From contig JANSXC010000028.1 in assembly GCA_024743115.1 (NCBI GenBank), positions 1 to 64,000 on the forward strand: 64,000 bases of DNA, in the 5' to 3' direction. The notes beneath the pieces were generated by a model. It did not search any database and was not told where the DNA came from. It worked only from the letters and a program-made list of their open reading frames with translations. Origin of the DNA: a bacterium. GTDB lineage: Bacteria > Planctomycetota > UBA1135 > UBA2386. Positions 16,306 through 24,776 of the stretch are shown here, one piece after another (position 1 is the stretch's first letter; every line of letters begins with the position of its first letter). Both the position numbers and the translations under genes were made by a program.

Positions 16306-17433
16306 ATGCTCGACTGGCTCGCACCCTGGCTGTTCTCGGAGGATGTCTGCCGACTGTTCGGCTACATCTCGTTCCGGGCTGCGGGTGCGGTCGTCACGGC
16401 GTTCTTGTTCGCGGTGCTGGTTGGGCCGCACGTGATTCGCTGGTTGTCGAACGTCGGCATTGGCGAGCGCATCGACGGCACGGGTTCCGAGAAGCTCGAG
16501 GCACTACACGAGCACAAGGGCGGGACGCCGACGATGGGCGGCCTGTTCATCATCGGCGGCATCCTGTTGTCGGGCATGCTCTGGCTGCGGTTCGACGGCG
16601 CGAACAAGTACTCGTTGCCCGGGCTCGTGCTGATCGCGGGTTTCGCGGCCGTCGGGTTGTGGGATGACTGGACCAAGCTGCGCCAGCGCCAGAAAGGCGA
16701 GAAGAAGCGCGGCATCAGCAAGCGTGAGAAGCAGGGTGCGCTCACCGTGATCGCGGTCGGCATCGGGCTTTGGCTGCTCGGCCCGGCGGCGCTCGAGGGG
16801 CCCGCAGGACCGCAGCTCTACCTGCCGTTCTTCAAGGACGTCTCGATCGATCTCACGATCGCTTACGGGATCCCGTTCCTGCTGGTCGCGATCCTGGTGC
16901 TGACCGGCTCGGCCAACGGGGTCAACCTGACCGACGGACTCGATGGCCTGGCGACCGGTTGCATCGCGACGGCGGCGGTGGCGTATGCGGTCATCACCTA
17001 CGCGGTCGGTCGCATCGACTGGTCGCAGTACCTGCTCGTCGAACACGTGGCAGGTGCTGGCGAAATGACCGTGCTCATGGGCGCGCTGCTCGGCGGCGCG
17101 CTCGGCTTCCTCTGGTTCAACGCCGCGCCGGCGATGGTGTTCCTAGGCGATGTCGGCAGCCTCGCGCTGGGCGGCGCGCTGGGCTACGCGGCGCTCGTCA
17201 GCCGCACGGAGATCGTGCTTCTCGTCGTCGGCGGCGTCTTCGTCGTCGAGGCGCTGTCCGTGGTGATCCAGGTCGGGTGGTTCAAGTTCACCGGGAGCCG
17301 CGTGTTCCGGTGTGCGCCGATCCATCACCACTTCGAGTTCGGTGGCATGCCCGAGACGCGGGTCGTCGTGCGGGCCTGGGTCGTTTCCGCGCTGCTCGCA
17401 CTGACCAGCCTGGCCCTGTTCAAGGTGCGTTAG
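16306..17433 (+). CDS. mraY: Phospho-MurNAc-pentapeptide translocase MraY
   Basis: The protein has 375 residues with about ten hydrophobic helices. Signatures are HKGGTPTMGG, the Asp pair in GLWDDWTKL, NGVNLTDGLDGLATG, FLGDVGSLALGG, and APIHHHFE near the C-terminus. It transfers phospho-MurNAc-pentapeptide to undecaprenyl phosphate in the inner membrane, giving lipid I. It sits in the standard place after murF, and ftsW follows after 12 bases. Confidence 0.97.
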   Translation: MLDWLAPWLFSEDVCRLFGYISFRAAGAVVTAFLFAVLVGPHVIRWLSNVGIGERIDGTGSEKLEALHEHKGGTPTMGGLFIIGGILLSGMLWLRFDGANKYSLPGLVLIAGFAAVGLWDDWTKLRQRQKGEKKRGISKREKQGALTVIAVGIGLWLLGPAALEGPAGPQLYLPFFKDVSIDLTIAYGIPFLLVAILVLTGSANGVNLTDGLDGLATGCIATAAVAYAVITYAVGRIDWSQYLLVEHVAGAGEMTVLMGALLGGALGFLWFNAAPAMVFLGDVGSLALGGALGYAALVSRTEIVLLVVGGVFVVEALSVVIQVGWFKFTGSRVFRCAPIHHHFEFGGMPETRVVVRAWVVSALLALTSLALFKVR

Positions 17434-17445
17434 CCCGAGACACCC

Positions 17446-18591
17446 ATGACTGCCGAAGCTCCCTCCACGATCGTTGCCGGCGAGGGTGAACGCGAACGCG
17501 TCCACCTGCCCGAGCTCGATTGGCTCATGCTCGTCACGGTGGCGCTCGCGTGCCTCGGGCTCGTGATGGCGGTTTCGGTGCTCGGCTCAGACGTCAACGT
17601 CGGCCCGTTCGTGGCGATCAAGCAGCAGAGCTTCAAGCTCATGTTCGGGCTCGCTGCGTTCCTTTGCATGGCGGTCGTACCGATGCGGCTGCTGCATCGC
17701 GTCGCGCTGCCGATGTTCCTCGTCACGACGGCGCTCTGCCTGGTGCCGCACCTGATGCACGACGTCAAGGGTGCGCACCGCTGGATCTATCTCGGCAGCC
17801 ACCAGTTCCAGCCCGTCGAGCCGGCGCGTTTCTTCATGATCCTGTCGGTCGCACTGCTGCTGGCCCGTGCGGGTCAGGGGGTCGCGACCTTCGGTCGGGG
17901 TTTCCGTCCGGCCATGGGATGTGCCGCGCTGCTCGCGGGCGTGCTCATGTCGCAGCCCGACAATGGCAACGCGCTGATCGTGCTCGCGATCGCGAGCGTT
18001 CTCGCGCTGATCGCTGGCGTCCGCATGCTGCACTTCCTGCCGTTTGCCGTCGTCGGTCTCGTCGGATTCTGGTTCTTCGCAATGCAGCATGGTTACGTGC
18101 GCGATCGCGTCGCGGGCTTCCTGGCGCCGACGCCGGATTCGCAGGTCGGGCTCGGGCTGATTGCCGTCGGGTCGGGTGGCGTGACGGGGCAGGGCCTCGG
18201 GCAGGGCTGGATGAAGATGGGGTTCGTGCCCGAGGCGCACAACGACTTCGTTTTCGCGATCATCGGCGAGGAGTTCGGCTTCCTCGGCTCGGCGTTCGTC
18301 CTCGTCGCCTTCGCGGCGTTCGGGTGGATCGGCTGGCGGCTGGCAACGAAAGTTCGCGACCCCTTTCTCCGCTACGTCGTCTGCGGTTACTCTCTGATGA
18401 TCTGCATGCAAGCGGCAGCGAACCTACTCGTGGTCAGCGGGTGGGCTCCTGCCAAGGGCATCGACCTACCGTTCGTAAGTACGGGAGGCACGAGCCTGAT
18501 GTTCTGTTTCGCGGCGGTTGGTCTGATCGGCAATGCAGCGCGCGCCGATCGGGCCGGTACGTCATTCATGAAGGTGACGGCTACCAGTTAG
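17446..18591 (+). CDS. ftsW: SEDS-family lipid II polymerase FtsW
   Basis: The protein has 381 residues with a cytoplasmic N-terminus of about 30 residues and roughly ten transmembrane helices. SEDS motifs include KGAHRWIYL, PVEPARFFMI (with the conserved Glu; the usual following Lys is replaced by Ala-Arg), PEAHNDFVFAIIGEEFGF and FVSTGGTSL, where FVSYGGSS is more usual. FtsW polymerises lipid II into glycan together with FtsI. It is followed by a 68-base gap with GACGG repeats and then a LysM gene. Confidence 0.95.
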   Translation: MTAEAPSTIVAGEGERERVHLPELDWLMLVTVALACLGLVMAVSVLGSDVNVGPFVAIKQQSFKLMFGLAAFLCMAVVPMRLLHRVALPMFLVTTALCLVPHLMHDVKGAHRWIYLGSHQFQPVEPARFFMILSVALLLARAGQGVATFGRGFRPAMGCAALLAGVLMSQPDNGNALIVLAIASVLALIAGVRMLHFLPFAVVGLVGFWFFAMQHGYVRDRVAGFLAPTPDSQVGLGLIAVGSGGVTGQGLGQGWMKMGFVPEAHNDFVFAIIGEEFGFLGSAFVLVAFAAFGWIGWRLATKVRDPFLRYVVCGYSLMICMQAAANLLVVSGWAPAKGIDLPFVSTGGTSLMFCFAAVGLIGNAARADRAGTSFMKVTATS

Positions 18592-18635
18592 ACGGTCACC
18601 GCTACTAGCTAGACGGTCACTGGGTTGACGGTCAG
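18591..18635 (+). repeat. Three copies of GACGGTCAC/G after ftsW
   Basis: GACGGTCAC occurs at 18591-18599 and 18612-18620, and GACGGTCAG at 18627-18635, in the only sizeable gap between ftsW and the LysM gene. The first copy overlaps the ftsW stop. A GGTGAC upstream (near 18572) could pair with GTCACC to give a weak 6-bp hairpin. Function is unknown. Confidence 0.55.
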
Positions 18636-18659
18636 GTCGATGATCCTGGGAGGGATGTT

Positions 18660-19502
18660 ATGGGCCAGCTCGAGAAGTACGGGCTCTACGTTTTGTGTTT
18701 GCTGATCTTCCTCATCCTCGGGGTCACGCTCTGGGGTTCGGGGAACGTGAACAACGGCAACGGCGGTACTGCGCCGGTAGGCCACCTCAACGCGGGCGGT
18801 GATTCGAACGGCGGCAGCTCCAACGGTTCGGCGACCGGGCCCGGCGCTTCGAATCGGGTCGACCCTGTCGTCAATAATGGTGGTTCCAACGGCGCTGGTT
18901 CCAACGGCGGCGGTTCCGGCAGTGCGGCAAACAATGGCGCGAGTGGCAACGTCCGCCTGCCCAACTTCCGCGAGTTGCTGACGCCCGGTTCGCGGCCGTC
19001 GCCGATCGCGAACCATGCGGCGGCGAACCGTGGCGGGGCAACCAACGCTTCGCATCGGGCGGCCGGCAACCAACGCCAGCCGGTCCAGACGCCGCCGAAG
19101 CCCGCGCCGAAGCCGGCGCCCGTGGCGAGCCGTCCGACCTACAAGATCCAACGCGGTGACACTTACGAATCGATCGCTCGCGAACGATTCCAGACGCGTT
19201 CGATGGTCAGTGAGATTGCGCGGCTCAACCCGCGGCTCGATCCGCTCAAGCTGCGGCCGGGTCTCGAGATCCTCATGCCGACGAAGGCTGAGGCCGAGAC
19301 GTTCCTTGCTGGCCGCGCCGCCAAGCGCGCGGGCGTCAAGCTGGGCAACACCTACACGATCAAGAAGGGTGACACGTTGATCGGGATCGCGAAGCGCGAG
19401 CTCGGTTCGGAGCGACGGCTGCGCGAGATCCAGTCGCTGAATCCCGGAGTCGACCCTGCGAGCCTGCGGATCGGCGCCTCGTTGCGGATGCCGAAGAAGT
19501 AG
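18660..19502 (+). CDS. Membrane-anchored protein with two LysM domains
   Basis: The protein has 280 residues. A signal anchor lies at 6-27 (KYGLYVLCLLIFLILGVTLWG), and then about 125 residues very rich in Asn, Gly, Ser and Pro form an extended linker. Two LysM domains follow (about 159-205, YKIQRGDTYESIARERF; about 230-280, YTIKKGDTLIGIAKRELG). LysM binds N-acetylglucosamine in peptidoglycan, so the protein should tether the inner membrane to the wall from the periplasmic side. The start is preceded by GGGAGG. It lies between ftsW and murG, a place not normally held by a LysM gene, which argues for a role in wall synthesis or division. No catalytic domain is present. Confidence 0.85.
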   Translation: MGQLEKYGLYVLCLLIFLILGVTLWGSGNVNNGNGGTAPVGHLNAGGDSNGGSSNGSATGPGASNRVDPVVNNGGSNGAGSNGGGSGSAANNGASGNVRLPNFRELLTPGSRPSPIANHAAANRGGATNASHRAAGNQRQPVQTPPKPAPKPAPVASRPTYKIQRGDTYESIARERFQTRSMVSEIARLNPRLDPLKLRPGLEILMPTKAEAETFLAGRAAKRAGVKLGNTYTIKKGDTLIGIAKRELGSERRLREIQSLNPGVDPASLRIGASLRMPKK

Positions 19503-19512
19503 ACGCGCCGCA

Positions 19513-20679
19513 ATGGTCCGACGCGTCTGTCTCGTCAGCGGTGGCACGGGCGGACACCTGATGCCGGCTCTGGTGCTCGCTCGCGCGCTGCGCGAGCGCG
19601 GCCACGAACCGGTGTTGCTCACGGAGGGCCGCGAGGTCGAGCGTGACATGGTGCAACGGGAGTTGCCGGACGTGTCGTCGCGACCGCTGCCGGGAGCCAC
19701 GGCGGGGCAACGCCCTTCGCGCCTTGGTCTGCCCTGGTGGCTCGCGCGCACGACCCTCGCTGCCCGTCGCGCGTTGCGTGAGGAGCGCATCGACTGCGTC
19801 GTGAGCACCGGCGGTCGCCCATCGGTCCCCGTCGGTCTCGCGGCCCGCAGTCTGGGACTGCCGCTGTTCTTGCTGGAGCAGAACGCCGTCACGGGGCGGG
19901 CGAACCGCTGCCTCGCGCCGTTTGCGCGACGGATCTACCGCGGGCTGCCTGACTCCGTCCGTTCGGCTTCCGGTGATTCGGTTGCCGGTGATTCGGGGTC
20001 GCCTGAACCGAAGTCCGCCGCTTCGAAGTCAGCCGGGCGCGGGCTGGTCACGGGCACGCCATTGCGCGGCGAGGTCGGGCACGTCGATCGGGTTCAGGCA
20101 CGCCGCGAGCTGGATCTGTCCGTCGAAGACCTGGTCGTGCTCGTCGTTGGCGGCAGCCAGGGAGCGCGGGCTCTCAACGAGGCCGTCCCCGAGGCGCTCG
20201 GTCGCGCGGCGGTCGATTGTCACGTCATCCATCTCGCCGGTGCTGCGAACGAGGACGCCGTACGAGCTCAATACCACGGCCTGGCGACCACGGTCGAGGC
20301 TCGGGTCCACGGTTCGCGCTCCGACATGGCGCGACTCTATGCGGCGGCGGATCTCGTGATTTGCCGTGGCGGCGGGACGACGGTTGCGGAACTCATGGCG
20401 GTCGGCCGGGCGGCGGTGATCGTGCCGTATCCCCATCACCGGGATCAGCAGCAGCTGCACAACGCCAACGTGTTGGTGCGTGCAGAGGCGGCGGTCGTCG
20501 TCGAACAGCGGGAACTCACGGCCGAGTGGCTCGCCAACATTCTACGCTCGCTGCTCGGTTCTCCCGAGCGGCTGGCGGCGATGGGTCGCGCCGCGCACGC
20601 CGTCGAGCCGGGCGACGCGACGGCCGCGATCCTTGCCGATCTCGAACGCTGCAACGGCTGGACGGAATCCGACGCATGA
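19513..20679 (+). CDS. murG: Lipid II synthase MurG
   Basis: The protein has 388 residues. The N-terminal G-loop is SGGTGGHLMPALVLA. The UDP-GlcNAc-binding half shows VVGGSQGARALNEAVPE and RGGGTTVAELMAVGRAAVIVPYP, followed by the conserved DQQQLHNA. It adds GlcNAc to lipid I on the cytoplasmic face of the membrane. Between the halves, at about 150-175, is a Ser/Gly/Asp-rich insertion made partly by a 15-bp tandem repeat (19962-19991). The stop overlaps the murC start (ATGA). Confidence 0.96.
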   Translation: MVRRVCLVSGGTGGHLMPALVLARALRERGHEPVLLTEGREVERDMVQRELPDVSSRPLPGATAGQRPSRLGLPWWLARTTLAARRALREERIDCVVSTGGRPSVPVGLAARSLGLPLFLLEQNAVTGRANRCLAPFARRIYRGLPDSVRSASGDSVAGDSGSPEPKSAASKSAGRGLVTGTPLRGEVGHVDRVQARRELDLSVEDLVVLVVGGSQGARALNEAVPEALGRAAVDCHVIHLAGAANEDAVRAQYHGLATTVEARVHGSRSDMARLYAAADLVICRGGGTTVAELMAVGRAAVIVPYPHHRDQQQLHNANVLVRAEAAVVVEQRELTAEWLANILRSLLGSPERLAAMGRAAHAVEPGDATAAILADLERCNGWTESDA

Positions 20680-22193
20680 GTGCAGTCGACCCCAGTCCGG
20701 TTGAATCCGGCCCCGTTGGATCGGGCCCAGTTGAGTCTGGCCGAGTGGCGACGGGTCGCGCGCACGGGCCCGTGGCCGCCGCGGAATCGGCGTTGCCACC
20801 GCCACCTGGGTTCGCCAGTCGTCGATTCCACTTCGTCGGCGTCGCGGGCGCTGGGATGAGCGGCCTCGCCCGGCTGCTGCGCGGCGTCGGTGGCGAGGTC
20901 AGCGGCAGCGATTCGGCCGCCGGTCCGGTGCTGCAGCAGCTTGTCGAGGAAGGTTGCGAGGTCTGGAGTTCGGGGCGTCCCGATCGCATCGCCGGGGCGG
21001 ACGGCTACGTGATTCGCAGCGCGGCCGTGCCGGCCTCGGATCCCGAGGTGCAGGAATGCGTGCGCCGTGGCTTCACTTCGCTGCTCTACGCCGAGGCGGT
21101 CGGCCGGCTCAGTGAAGGCCGTCGCACGTTGGCGATCGGTGGCACGCATGGCAAGACGACCACCACGGCGCTCACGGTTGCGGGGCTGCGGGCGGCCGGG
21201 CTCGATCCGTCCCACCTGATCGGTGGCGACGTGCCCGAGTTCTCCGCTCCCGGCAAAGGGGGCAACGGTCACGGTGGACAGAACTCCGAGTTCGTCGTCG
21301 AGGCCTGCGAGTTCAACCGCAGCTTCCACTCCCTGCGGCCGTTTGGTGCCGCGATCCTCAATCTCGATCACGACCACTTCGACTGTTACCCGTCTGCCGA
21401 CGAATTGATCGACGCGTTCGCTGGCTATCTCGGTCGCGTGCGTCCCGGCGGCACGGCGCTCGTCGACGAGTCCGTGCCGCGCGGGGTCCTCAACAGTCTG
21501 CGGAACGACGTCACGATCCTCACGGTCGGCAGCGGTTTGTTCGCGGACATCCGCGCCATCGAGGTCGCGGACGATCTCGGGCGGTTCTCGTTCGTGCCCG
21601 TCGTCGAGGGCGAACGCCTGCCACGCGTGCAGATGTCGATGTCGGGGCGGCACAACCTGCAGAACGCGCTGTTCGCGCTCGGGCTGGCTCACATCGTCGG
21701 CGCCGATCTCGCGGCTGCCGGTGCGGGCATTGCGGCGTTCGGCGGTGTCAGTCGCCGGTTCGAACTGCACGAAGGCAGGAACGGTGGCCAGCTCGTCAGC
21801 GACTACGCGCATCATCCGGTCGAGATCCGCGCGGTGCTGCAGACTGCGCGCCGACAGTTTCCGGGTCAGCGGGTCGTCGTGGCGTTCCAGCCGCACCAGT
21901 TCCAGCGCACGCGCTACCTGCTGCCGGAGTTCGCGGACGCGCTGAGTCAGGCCGATCTCACGCTCGTCGTCGACATCTACGGCGCGCGTGAGACCGACGC
22001 CGAGCGCAGCAGTGTTTCTGCGCGCGACCTCGTCGACGCCGTGCGCGAGCGCGGTGGGCGCTGTGAATCCGCCGGCGCGGTCGCCGAATTGCCCGAATGC
22101 GTCGCGAAGTTTCGACGGGCCGACGACCTCATACTGGTTCTGGGGGCGGGTGACATCGATCTGGCGATCGGGGGCGTGCTCGATGTCCTCTGA
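20676..22193 (+). CDS. murC: UDP-MurNAc-L-alanine ligase MurC
   Basis: ATG 20676 overlaps the murG stop and gives 505 residues. The first 45 are a low-complexity extension (PVESGPVGSGPVESGRV) built from three 15-bp repeats, before the Rossmann motif FHFVGVAGAGMSGLARLL. The ATP loop is GGTHGKTTTTAL, then EACEFNRSF and DHDHFDCYP, and the C-terminal domain has YAHHPVEI. The enzyme adds L-Ala to UDP-MurNAc. In dcw clusters it follows murG, as here. murB begins within its last 11 bases. Confidence 0.95.
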   Translation: MSAVDPSPVESGPVGSGPVESGRVATGRAHGPVAAAESALPPPPGFASRRFHFVGVAGAGMSGLARLLRGVGGEVSGSDSAAGPVLQQLVEEGCEVWSSGRPDRIAGADGYVIRSAAVPASDPEVQECVRRGFTSLLYAEAVGRLSEGRRTLAIGGTHGKTTTTALTVAGLRAAGLDPSHLIGGDVPEFSAPGKGGNGHGGQNSEFVVEACEFNRSFHSLRPFGAAILNLDHDHFDCYPSADELIDAFAGYLGRVRPGGTALVDESVPRGVLNSLRNDVTILTVGSGLFADIRAIEVADDLGRFSFVPVVEGERLPRVQMSMSGRHNLQNALFALGLAHIVGADLAAAGAGIAAFGGVSRRFELHEGRNGGQLVSDYAHHPVEIRAVLQTARRQFPGQRVVVAFQPHQFQRTRYLLPEFADALSQADLTLVVDIYGARETDAERSSVSARDLVDAVRERGGRCESAGAVAELPECVAKFRRADDLILVLGAGDIDLAIGGVLDVL

Positions 22194-23088
22194 TGGCACG
22201 CCGGCGCTCGCGACCGCGCTGCAGGGGATTCGCGGTGCGGTGCGCCAGGACGTCGCGCTGGCGCCGTTCACCCATCTGCGGATCGGCGGCAATGCCGACT
22301 GGTTCGTCGAGCCCTACGCCGAAGAAGACGCCGCGCGGGTGGTCGCGATCTGTCACGAACTCGGCGCGCCGATCCACATTCTCGGCGGTGGCAGCAACCT
22401 CGTCGTCGCTGACTCCGGTGTTCGTGGGGTCGTGCTCTATCTCGGCAACCTCAACCGGATCGTGCGCGACGGCAGTCGCGTGACCGCTGGGGCCGGCTGT
22501 ACGTTGCCGAGCCTGCTGCGCACGACGAAGGATGCCGGGCTCGCGGGGCTCGAGCGGCTGACGGGGATCCCGGCGCAGGTCGGTGGCGCCGTCGCGATGA
22601 ACGCGGGCACGCGCGACGGCGAGACGTTCGATCAACTCGTGTCCCTGACCGTCGTCGAACGCGACGGCACGATTGCGGTTCGTGGCCCGGATGCGTTCTC
22701 GCCGAGTTATCGCAATGGTGGTCTCGGTGGCGCGATCGTCCTGCAGGCCGCGTTCGAACTCGAGAACGACTCCCCGCAGGCGATCTTCGATCGCTTTTCC
22801 GCGAGCCTCAAGGCGCGCAATGCCACGCAGCCCGTCACGCAGCGTAGTGTCGGCTGTGTCTTTCAGAATCCGGCAGGCGATGCCGCGGGGCGGCTCATCG
22901 AAGCGTCGGATGGCAAGTCGATGGCGCGGGGGGCGGTCACGGTCAGCGACCTGCACGCCAACTACTTCCTCAACAACGGCGGAGGGTCCGCGGCGGACTT
23001 CATGGCGCTGGTGGCCGATGTTCGTAGCCGCGTGCGCGACCGGCACGGCGTCGAGCTCGAGCTCGAGGTGCAGCTCTGGGGCTTCTGA
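22183..23088 (+). CDS. murB: UDP-N-acetylenolpyruvoylglucosamine reductase MurB
   Basis: ATG 22183 overlaps murC by 11 nt and gives 301 residues. The FAD-binding segments are LGGGSNLVVAD and GIPAQVGGAVAMNAGTRDGE. The substrate domain has SPSYRNGGLGG and SVGCVFQNP. In this last motif most type II MurB proteins have Ser as the proton donor; here it is Cys, an alternative seen in some lineages. The enzyme makes UDP-MurNAc from its enolpyruvyl precursor using NADPH. It is the last dcw gene: ddl, ftsQ, ftsA and ftsZ do not follow. Confidence 0.95.
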   Translation: MSSDGTPALATALQGIRGAVRQDVALAPFTHLRIGGNADWFVEPYAEEDAARVVAICHELGAPIHILGGGSNLVVADSGVRGVVLYLGNLNRIVRDGSRVTAGAGCTLPSLLRTTKDAGLAGLERLTGIPAQVGGAVAMNAGTRDGETFDQLVSLTVVERDGTIAVRGPDAFSPSYRNGGLGGAIVLQAAFELENDSPQAIFDRFSASLKARNATQPVTQRSVGCVFQNPAGDAAGRLIEASDGKSMARGAVTVSDLHANYFLNNGGGSAADFMALVADVRSRVRDRHGVELELEVQLWGF

Positions 23089-23211
23089 TTCGGGTGCGGT
23101 GATCGAGCTGTCGCGGCCCGGCCAGTTCCCGTCGCGAGACTCCTCTTGCAAGGATCGCCAACTTGTCCGAGTCTGGGGTCGATAGCTCAGTCAACCAAAG
23201 CGAGGAGTGCC

Positions 23212-23613
23212 ATGGTCGAACAGGAAGTAACCATCGAGTTCAAAGGCAAGCACGATCACATCTCGGAGCGGATGAAGGAGCATGCGACCCACAAGCTGGG
23301 TCGGCTCGCCAACTACCGCGACCGACTGACGCGGATCGAAGTCGTTGCCGATCACGTTCACGACAACCCCGAGGTCGAGTTGATCGTGCACCTCACGAAG
23401 GGCGCGCCGCTCGTTGCCAAGGAGCACAGCACTTCGTTCTCGGCGACCGTGGATCTGCTCGTCGACAAGGTCGACACCTTGCTGCGGAAGCAGAAGGAGA
23501 AGCAGATCGATCGCACGAAGGGTCGCGGCGAGGCGGCACCGCAGGGCCCCGCGGACACGCCCGAGCCCGAGGAAGAGACCTACGAAGACGCGGTCCGCAA
23601 GTCGTTGAGCTGA
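23212..23613 (+). CDS. hpf: Ribosome hibernation-promoting factor HPF
   Basis: ATG 23212 has GAGGAG four bases upstream and yields 133 residues. The sigma-54 modulation/YfiA fold is clear: VTIEFKGKHDHISERMKEHATHKL, then IEVVADHVHDNPEVELIVHL and FSATVDLLVDKVDTLLRKQKEK. The domain binds the 30S decoding centre in stationary phase. The C-terminus adds about 30 acidic residues (TPEPEEETYEDA) without the dimerisation domain of long HPF. The gene stands before ptsN and ptsH, similar to the rpoN-hpf-ptsN neighbourhood of proteobacteria, but rpoN is absent. Confidence 0.9.
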   Translation: MVEQEVTIEFKGKHDHISERMKEHATHKLGRLANYRDRLTRIEVVADHVHDNPEVELIVHLTKGAPLVAKEHSTSFSATVDLLVDKVDTLLRKQKEKQIDRTKGRGEAAPQGPADTPEPEEETYEDAVRKSLS

Positions 23614-23787
23614 GGCGTTGGCGGGCTTCTCGGCCGGCCTCGCAGTCAGTCGGCGAGAAGTCAGCAGGTCGCCACCCGCGGTGGGACGGGCGCTTGCGGC
23701 CGGTCCGGGCCCCCGATCGGGGCGGCGAATGCGGGCCATTCGCGCCCCAGCGTTGCTTTCCGGCGGCCATTCCCGACACTGCCCGCC

Positions 23788-24258
23788 ATGATTGGACCGC
23801 TGGTCGCCGGTGCTCGGCTCGTTCCCGAGCTCCAGGCTCAAAACAAGGATGGCGCGCTCAAGGAGCTGATCGGCCACGCGCGGGAAGCGGGTGCGTTCCC
23901 CGAGAAGTCGCTCAAGAAGATCAGCAAGCTGCTCTCCGACCGCGAGGCGATCGGCAGCACGGGGCTCGGCAACGGCGTGGCCGTGCCGCACGTGAAGGCG
24001 GAAGGAGTCGGGGATCCGACCCTGGTGCTGGCGCGGTGCAAGTCGGGTCTCGAATGGCAGGCGATCGATGGGCGGCCGGTCCACATCATTTTCATGCTCG
24101 TCTCACCTGCGGACGATCCCGAGCGTCACCTGGGCTACCTGCGGTGGATTTCGACACTCGCGCGCAGCACCGATTTCCGGCGGTTCCTGCTCGACGCCGC
24201 GGACGATGGCGGGATGCGGGATCTGCTCGAAGAGATGACTCCCAAGGACGCGTCGTGA
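23788..24258 (+). CDS. ptsN: PTS EIIA domain protein, nitrogen-PTS type
   Basis: The protein has 156 residues forming one EIIA (fructose/Ntr) domain. The active-site region GSTGLGNGVAVPHVKAEG carries His68, the phosphorylated residue, and the LVLARCKSGLEW and FMLVSPADDPERHL segments follow the family. No EIIB or EIIC domain is attached and no sugar transporter is nearby, so a regulatory role fits better than sugar uptake. The 174-base interval after hpf shows no promoter or conserved gene, and no ribosome site is obvious. The stop overlaps the ptsH GTG. Confidence 0.88.
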   Translation: MIGPLVAGARLVPELQAQNKDGALKELIGHAREAGAFPEKSLKKISKLLSDREAIGSTGLGNGVAVPHVKAEGVGDPTLVLARCKSGLEWQAIDGRPVHIIFMLVSPADDPERHLGYLRWISTLARSTDFRRFLLDAADDGGMRDLLEEMTPKDAS

Positions 24259-24542
24259 GCGACGCTCCGAGTCAGACGCTGCGCGTCAAGCTGACCAACA
24301 AGCATGGGTTGCACGCGCGGCCTGCGCACCTCTTCGTTCAGACGGCCAACGCCTATGCCGCCACGCTGCAGGTCGGGCGCACCGACAACGACGAGCGCGT
24401 CGATGGCAAGTCGATCATGGGAATGATGATGCTCGCGGCCGAGTGCGGCGCCGAGCTCGAACTGGCTGCGACCGGGCCCGATGCCGACGCGCTCCTGCGC
24501 GCGCTCGAAGAGCTGATCAAGGCCGACTTCGGCGAAGACTGA
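24255..24542 (+). CDS. ptsH: Phosphocarrier protein HPr
   Basis: GTG 24255 overlaps the ptsN stop (GTGA) and gives 95 residues. The active site NKHGLHARPA carries His20, which accepts phosphate from enzyme I. A regulatory-type serine (Ser53 in DGKSIMGMMML) corresponds to the HPr kinase site, so control by HprK is possible. Together with ptsN this is a short phosphorelay; enzyme I is not in the window. The following 234 bases hold no gene I can support. Confidence 0.93.
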   Translation: MSDAPSQTLRVKLTNKHGLHARPAHLFVQTANAYAATLQVGRTDNDERVDGKSIMGMMMLAAECGAELELAATGPDADALLRALEELIKADFGED

Positions 24543-24776
24543 TCGCGGCGACGCGGTCGGCACCGCCGATCGCCACCCCGCGGATCGCAGGGCCTGCTGG
24601 GGATGTTCCCAGGGCCGATCTCGCTAGACCGGCCCAGTTCCGGCCCGTGGCGGGCGCCGTCCGCCCCATGGCAACGGGTTTCGGGGCCGCCGACCCGGAA
24701 CCGGCTCAATTCGAGAGCGGCAGGGCGCCGATAGACCCGCGGGAACGCTCGCATCGCGAGCAGGGAGTCACGCGTC

